Positions 60,234-64,000 of a DNA stretch of 64,000 nt are shown piece by piece. How positions within the stretch are numbered: the first letter of the stretch is position 1; every line of letters starts with the position of its first letter. The stretch is from Verticillium longisporum (Eukaryota > Ascomycota > Sordariomycetes > Glomerellales > Plectosphaerellaceae). Location: positions 3,596,001 through 3,660,000 of the forward strand of contig JAETXT010000002.1 in the NCBI GenBank assembly GCA_019188255.1, read 5' to 3'. The notes below the pieces were generated by a model that saw only the letters and a program-made list of their open reading frames with translations, was not told the origin of the DNA and made no database searches. A program made the translations under genes and the position numbers.

Positions 60234-60803
60234 ATGGTCGTCCTCCGCCAGTTCCTCCTCCTTGTCGCCCTCGGCACCCTTTCCGAGGCGTCCAGGAAGT
60301 CCAGCGGTCCCCCCCTGGGCTCTACCGTTCCCAAGAAGGAAGCAGCTGCCCAAAAGAATGCCGTTCACGGAGGGACCCACCCCGGTTTCTCCCCGGGGGC
60401 ACCACCCGCCCAGGTACATGGCGCCAGCCCGGCCATCAACATTGCGAACCCCATCAGCATCCCCCTGGTGACCAGCCCGGGCGGCGGCGGCGGCGGCGGC
60501 GGCTCGCCCCCCCTCCACCTGGCCCCCGTCTACCACGCGCCCGTCTACCATCCGCCGGCGGCGGGGCCCGCCTCGCCCGCGCCCGCGCCGATTAACATCC
60601 AAACCCAGCCTGCTCCTCAGCCGGCCGCCGCCGGCGCGCGGTCGCAACCTGCGACACTGCATGTTGCGCTCACGCAGCCGGCCACGACGGATGTAGACGG
60701 CCTCATCGTCTCGGATGCCGAGGAGCCCGTCGCGTCCAGCCCCCCAGGTCGACACCGCCGCAGCCAAATCATTGAAGCCGAACGTCTCGCTTCGGAAGCA
60801 TGA
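60234..60803 (+). CDS. Secreted Pro/Ala/Gly-rich low-complexity protein (189 aa)
   Basis: Start at ATG 60234-60236; an upstream in-frame stretch from 60066 lacks protein character and precedes the TATA box region, so it is left out. The N-terminus VVLRQFLLLVALGTLSEAS is a signal peptide with cleavage likely after the Ser/Ala residues near 20. The mature part is low-complexity: Gly8 run, HLAPVYHAPVYHPPAAG repeats, APAPINIQTQPAPQ, and a charged end RHRRSQIIEAERLASEA. No cysteines in the mature chain, no enzyme motif, no GPI signal. Such proteins may be wall-associated or matrix proteins, or candidate effectors in plant-associated fungi; I cannot decide. The high GC of the repeat part makes its length uncertain. 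Confidence 0.65.
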   Translation: MVVLRQFLLLVALGTLSEASRKSSGPPLGSTVPKKEAAAQKNAVHGGTHPGFSPGAPPAQVHGASPAINIANPISIPLVTSPGGGGGGGGSPPLHLAPVYHAPVYHPPAAGPASPAPAPINIQTQPAPQPAAAGARSQPATLHVALTQPATTDVDGLIVSDAEEPVASSPPGRHRRSQIIEAERLASEA

Positions 60804-61223
60804 TGGATGGATAGCGATGGACGTCGTGAAGGCTATTGAGAGCTTGAGCCTGCTTGCTCGAGAGGTTCAAATAGTTGAGGAACTTGATGTGAGACAGAAT
60901 CACATACGTTTTGGCATGGTACTATTGGACACGAAACTAGAAAAATAATAACACATGCCCTCGAAGAGCACATCCTTGCCAATTCTGGATTTCGATGCGA
61001 TGAATACTCTGTACAATTCAGAATGTTGCCCCCTTAACGCCGATGGCTCGCCACACGCGTCATTCACATGTCTGGTCTCGATGGCCATTTTTCTCGTCAC
61101 CAAACTCCAAATACTCTAACAAAATCGAATCAAAACCATCTGCAAATCATTTCTCAGTCCAAACAGTTCCCAGCCAGATCCCTCAGTGCATCACATCATT
61201 TGTAATGCCCCTGAACCGTTGAC
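60804..61223. other. Spacer between convergent genes
   Basis: AT-richer sequence of 3'-UTR type; nothing else recognised. Confidence 0.5.
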
Positions 61224-62207
61224 TCATTTCGGTTCTCGATCATCCCGCTGCTCTTGATCATTGTGTTGGAACGGCTGATCACGCTGGGCAGGCGTGTCAA
61301 AGAATTCTTCCGAGTGATAGCTTGAGGATGCTTGAAAACTCCGGGGAGCGCGTACCGGGACAGTTCGCTGACCTTGCCGCGTTCTCACAGGATTTTGCGT
61401 TTGTTGATCAAAGGCGTCCCGCTGTTCGCTAGGCTCGACTTGTTGGGAGGGCTGCAGTCGCGGAGAGTGGGCACCGGATGCAGCCCTACTACGCAGAGAA
61501 TACCGAGATTGCGAAGTGTATTGCTGAGAAACCACAGGTCGAGGGCGTAGCCGAGGCAATTCAGCACTGTCTTGGCTGGTATTAGGGGCAGAATCTTGGG
61601 AACGGCGGGCGTCGCGGATACTTTGATGGATGTCGGCCGTGGCACGTTGAATAAATGCAGTCGACTCAATAGGCCGAAAAGGCGGTGGCAGTTGGTAGGA
61701 AACTTTACCAGGATGCTTTCTCTTGAATTCATCCAGTGCCGTTGCCCCGGTGGTCTTGTACGATGGCGACGTGGCTGGATCAAGGGGATTGCAGCCGAGT
61801 GTGTTTTCGGCCGCAACACGTTCCCGACTCGGAGTCTTCACAGCTTCTCTGCTCATGGTGGTGGAAGCAGGGGTTCTGGTCCGAGCCGGCTTCTCGTCGC
61901 GGGTAGTTGTGTCGTCTTTGTGGTCAATGTCAGACAAAACCCTGGCGATATGAGCAGTTCCGTCATATGTGTCCAGCGACTCGGCTTTGCAGCTGACGAC
62001 TTCGTCATCACGGCGACGGTTGAGATGACGCCTGTGGCTGTCCGCAAGAGCGTGATTTTCGGATATATGCGGAGTGTGTCTCTTCTGCCATAGAGGAATC
62101 TCATACTCGCTCTTAATACCCTCCCGGTGATGTTTAGTGTGACGGTCCAAGAAAGGTTGTGCAATTAGCGATTGCTCAGCGTTATGTGTAGGAATGTAAG
62201 GGTGGAT
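61224..62207 (-). other. 327-codon open frame directly after the RSC4 stop
   Basis: This frame continues in phase with the RSC4-like gene after its TAG (62208-62210) for 327 codons without a stop. It has no ATG before about residue 120 (61854), so it is not a simple separate gene. The translation is hydrophilic and disordered (HPGKVSYQLPPPFRPIES, RSRYSLRSRAA-like SQSRYSLRSRAASG, QQVEPSEQRDAFDQQ), with composition that looks coding. It may be a C-terminal extension reached by splicing or readthrough, a gene with an unseen first exon, or an open 3' UTR. I cannot choose. Confidence 0.35.
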
Positions 62208-64000
62208 CTAGTTCCGCATGACATTGGCAAGCACGGTAAACTGCTCGAGTTCCGCTTCTGGACCGTCAGGTGTGCGCTCGGCCTTGAGAAGTGCAGCGAT
62301 GACATGGACCTCAATGACGTTGACCGATCCGGCATTCAGCTGCGCCTCGAATACACTCGAGAAGGGTGGGAGGACCTGGCCGGCTACAGGCGCCTGCTGG
62401 CTGAGAACGTGCCGGTTGGCAATAGCCCAAATCTTGTACTGTCGCTGTTGAGCTTGCAGGAAGGGAGGCAGCGTTAAGATAATCTGCACGCGAAGGTGAT
62501 TTGCCGGCAGGTGCATCGTAACGGACTGCTGACTCTCGCTTTCAAGAGGCATAATGTCGTACACCACCTGATGCTGATGCATGTTCAGCACAGGGTGTGT
62601 CTGAATTCTCAGATTCTGGATGAGAGCATCAGACGCGCCCTTACCAGCGCGGCGCGCGGTCTCCTCGAATGGTGACTTAGGTTTGGGCACGTGGAGGCCG
62701 TTGGGCTGTTGCGAGGCCGGGATGGGTTGGAACTGGGCGTTGCTGAGGGCAGGCGCAGCGTTCGAAGGTGGCGCTGTGCCATTGAGCTGAGCGGGAGCCA
62801 TGACAGGAGATGGACGGAATGTGCTCTCCCTCTTGATACCGTTGAGGGCAGGACCAGGGGATGCTACCGACGCACTACGAGCTTTGTCGATAGAGCTTGT
62901 GCCACTAACCGCAGTGGCCTGGGCAGACTGGGAAGTGGCCCCGTTGGATGCCGCCGGCTTCTGTACAGCGTGCGTCGTAGTGCCCCGAGCCGGCGTGGGA
63001 GGTGCAGGAGAGGACGTGGAACGGCCTCGAGGTGGGAGCTGAATTGTGATCTTCTTAGACGTAGAAATAGGCTGGTCGTTGGTGACCTTGAGTTTGATCT
63101 TTGGCTGAGGTGGCTCCTCAACGACCTTCTTGGCCTGCTTGAGTTGGTCGAGGAAGAAATTCTGAGCGAGTTTTAGCCTCAGACGCGAAACCCATTCACG
63201 GGCTATGAACGTACCTTGAACTCGCCGGCAACGGCATAGTATTCACTGTCCTCTTCGTTGTAGAACTGGGCGTTTGTCCAGATCAAGCTCGCGGTTTCCT
63301 CAAAAGCGGCCCAGCTCTTGAACTCGCTGACATGGGTACAATTGCCGCGACCTTGAACGCCCTTGACGCGTTTCTGGAGCTTCTTGATGGAGAGCGGGTT
63401 GGAAACATGTGCATAATAGTCCTTGAGCGAACGCGAGGGCAAGTTGAGAAATATTTCGAACTGGGGTTCGTCGGAGCTGCCGTATCATGATCAGTAGTGC
63501 GAAAATAAAATCATCGATGGTTTGACATTCGGGACTTACTCGTCTTCTGTCTTGCGAATCAACTCTTCAACAATCTTCTCCTGTGCTTCCTGGAAGGAGC
63601 ACTCTTTGTAAGGAATATCAGCGTAAACGTCGTCGCCTTTGCGATTGGCAGATCGAGGCGTAGCAGTAGCGTTGGGGGCTGCTAGCAGCTGACTTGCGAG
63701 CTGAACCACGACGCAAGATGATCGAAGGTCGACCCGACCGCTGAGGTTTTCCGTCGTCTTCGACGTCGGCATCTCTGTCATCGTCTTCCTCGTCATCGTC
63801 TGCGGCGGCATCGTCCTCTTCCTCCTCTTCCTCCTCGTCGTCAGCAGCCTCCTCAGGGGTTTCGGGAGCCTCCTCCTCGGCGTTCTCGAGCTCCGAGGGA
63901 ATAGGCGTGGGAAATGCTGTGTACCCGTCGCCGCGGTGATAGGCAGGGTTGACCTTCGTCATGTGGTTGCTAAGAGCCTTTCGCACACGTTCGGCATCCT
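62208..64000 (-). CDS. RSC4: RSC4-like bromodomain protein, partial at right edge
   Basis: Exons in the window: 63540-64000 (continues off the right edge), 63215-63476 and 62208-63161; introns 63 and 53 nt. RSC4 is a subunit of the RSC/SWI-SNF-type chromatin remodeller that binds acetylated histone H3. The edge part is the end of a first bromodomain region (NHMTKVNPAYHRGDGYTAFP), then an acidic/basic linker. The second bromodomain follows: FEIFLNLPSRSLKDYYAHV, NPLSIKKLQKRVKG, NAQFYNEEDSEYYAVAGEF. A Ser/Pro-rich linker and the Rsc4 C-terminal domain (VVYDIMPLESESQQSVTMHL ... EQFTVLANVMRN) complete it. Between GSARKSA and PNATATPRS the frame shifts at the G run 63674-63678 (one base too many). 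The corrected frame runs through. Confidence 0.88.

Overview
The window looks like nuclear DNA of a filamentous ascomycete (Pezizomycotina, most likely Sordariomycetes). Introns are short (about 40-90 nt) with CTAAC-like branch sites and AG acceptors. There is a gene decayed by RIP-type C:G to T:A changes, and the gene content is typical of fungi: homocitrate synthase, a UPF0183 protein, ankyrin/NLR-like proteins and a dispersed 5S rRNA fragment. I cannot name the species.

The left half (1-30 kb) is mostly accessory. It holds a truncated fungal kinase gene at the left edge, a 60-residue Cys-rich protein, a SUR7/PalI-type membrane-protein pseudogene with in-frame TAG codons at Trp positions, a 5S rRNA fragment, an unknown 523-residue protein, a second decayed frame and an NAD(P)-binding protein. 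Next comes a three-gene block I consider the most interesting part: an ankyrin-repeat/subtilisin-type (S8) protease gene and an unknown 304-residue protein gene (both minus strand), then a divergently transcribed 2073-residue NLR-like protein (plus strand). The last has a possible myristoylation signal, a SesB-like alpha/beta-hydrolase domain with Asp at the nucleophile position, a NACHT-like region without a P-loop, many ankyrin repeats and a C-terminal ZZ zinc finger. A UPF0183/PHAF1 homologue, an F-box-like protein and a small Ser-rich protein follow.

About 30-45 kb is gene-poor. I recognised only one small Cys-rich protein, microsatellites and recurring AGGTAGGTACCT-type motifs there. The right end (45-64 kb) is a core block: RPB1, SWD1 (COMPASS), THG1, TMA23, homocitrate synthase, a small secreted Pro/Ala/Gly-rich protein and the 3' part of an RSC4-like bromodomain gene. 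SWD1 and THG1 share a 390-bp divergent promoter.

Six otherwise well-conserved genes, including essential RPB1, are broken by frameshifts next to mononucleotide runs. This points to uncorrected homopolymer errors in the assembly. Those frameshifts should not be taken as proof of pseudogenes, whereas the in-frame TAG codons of the SUR7-like copy are a different kind of damage and look genuine.
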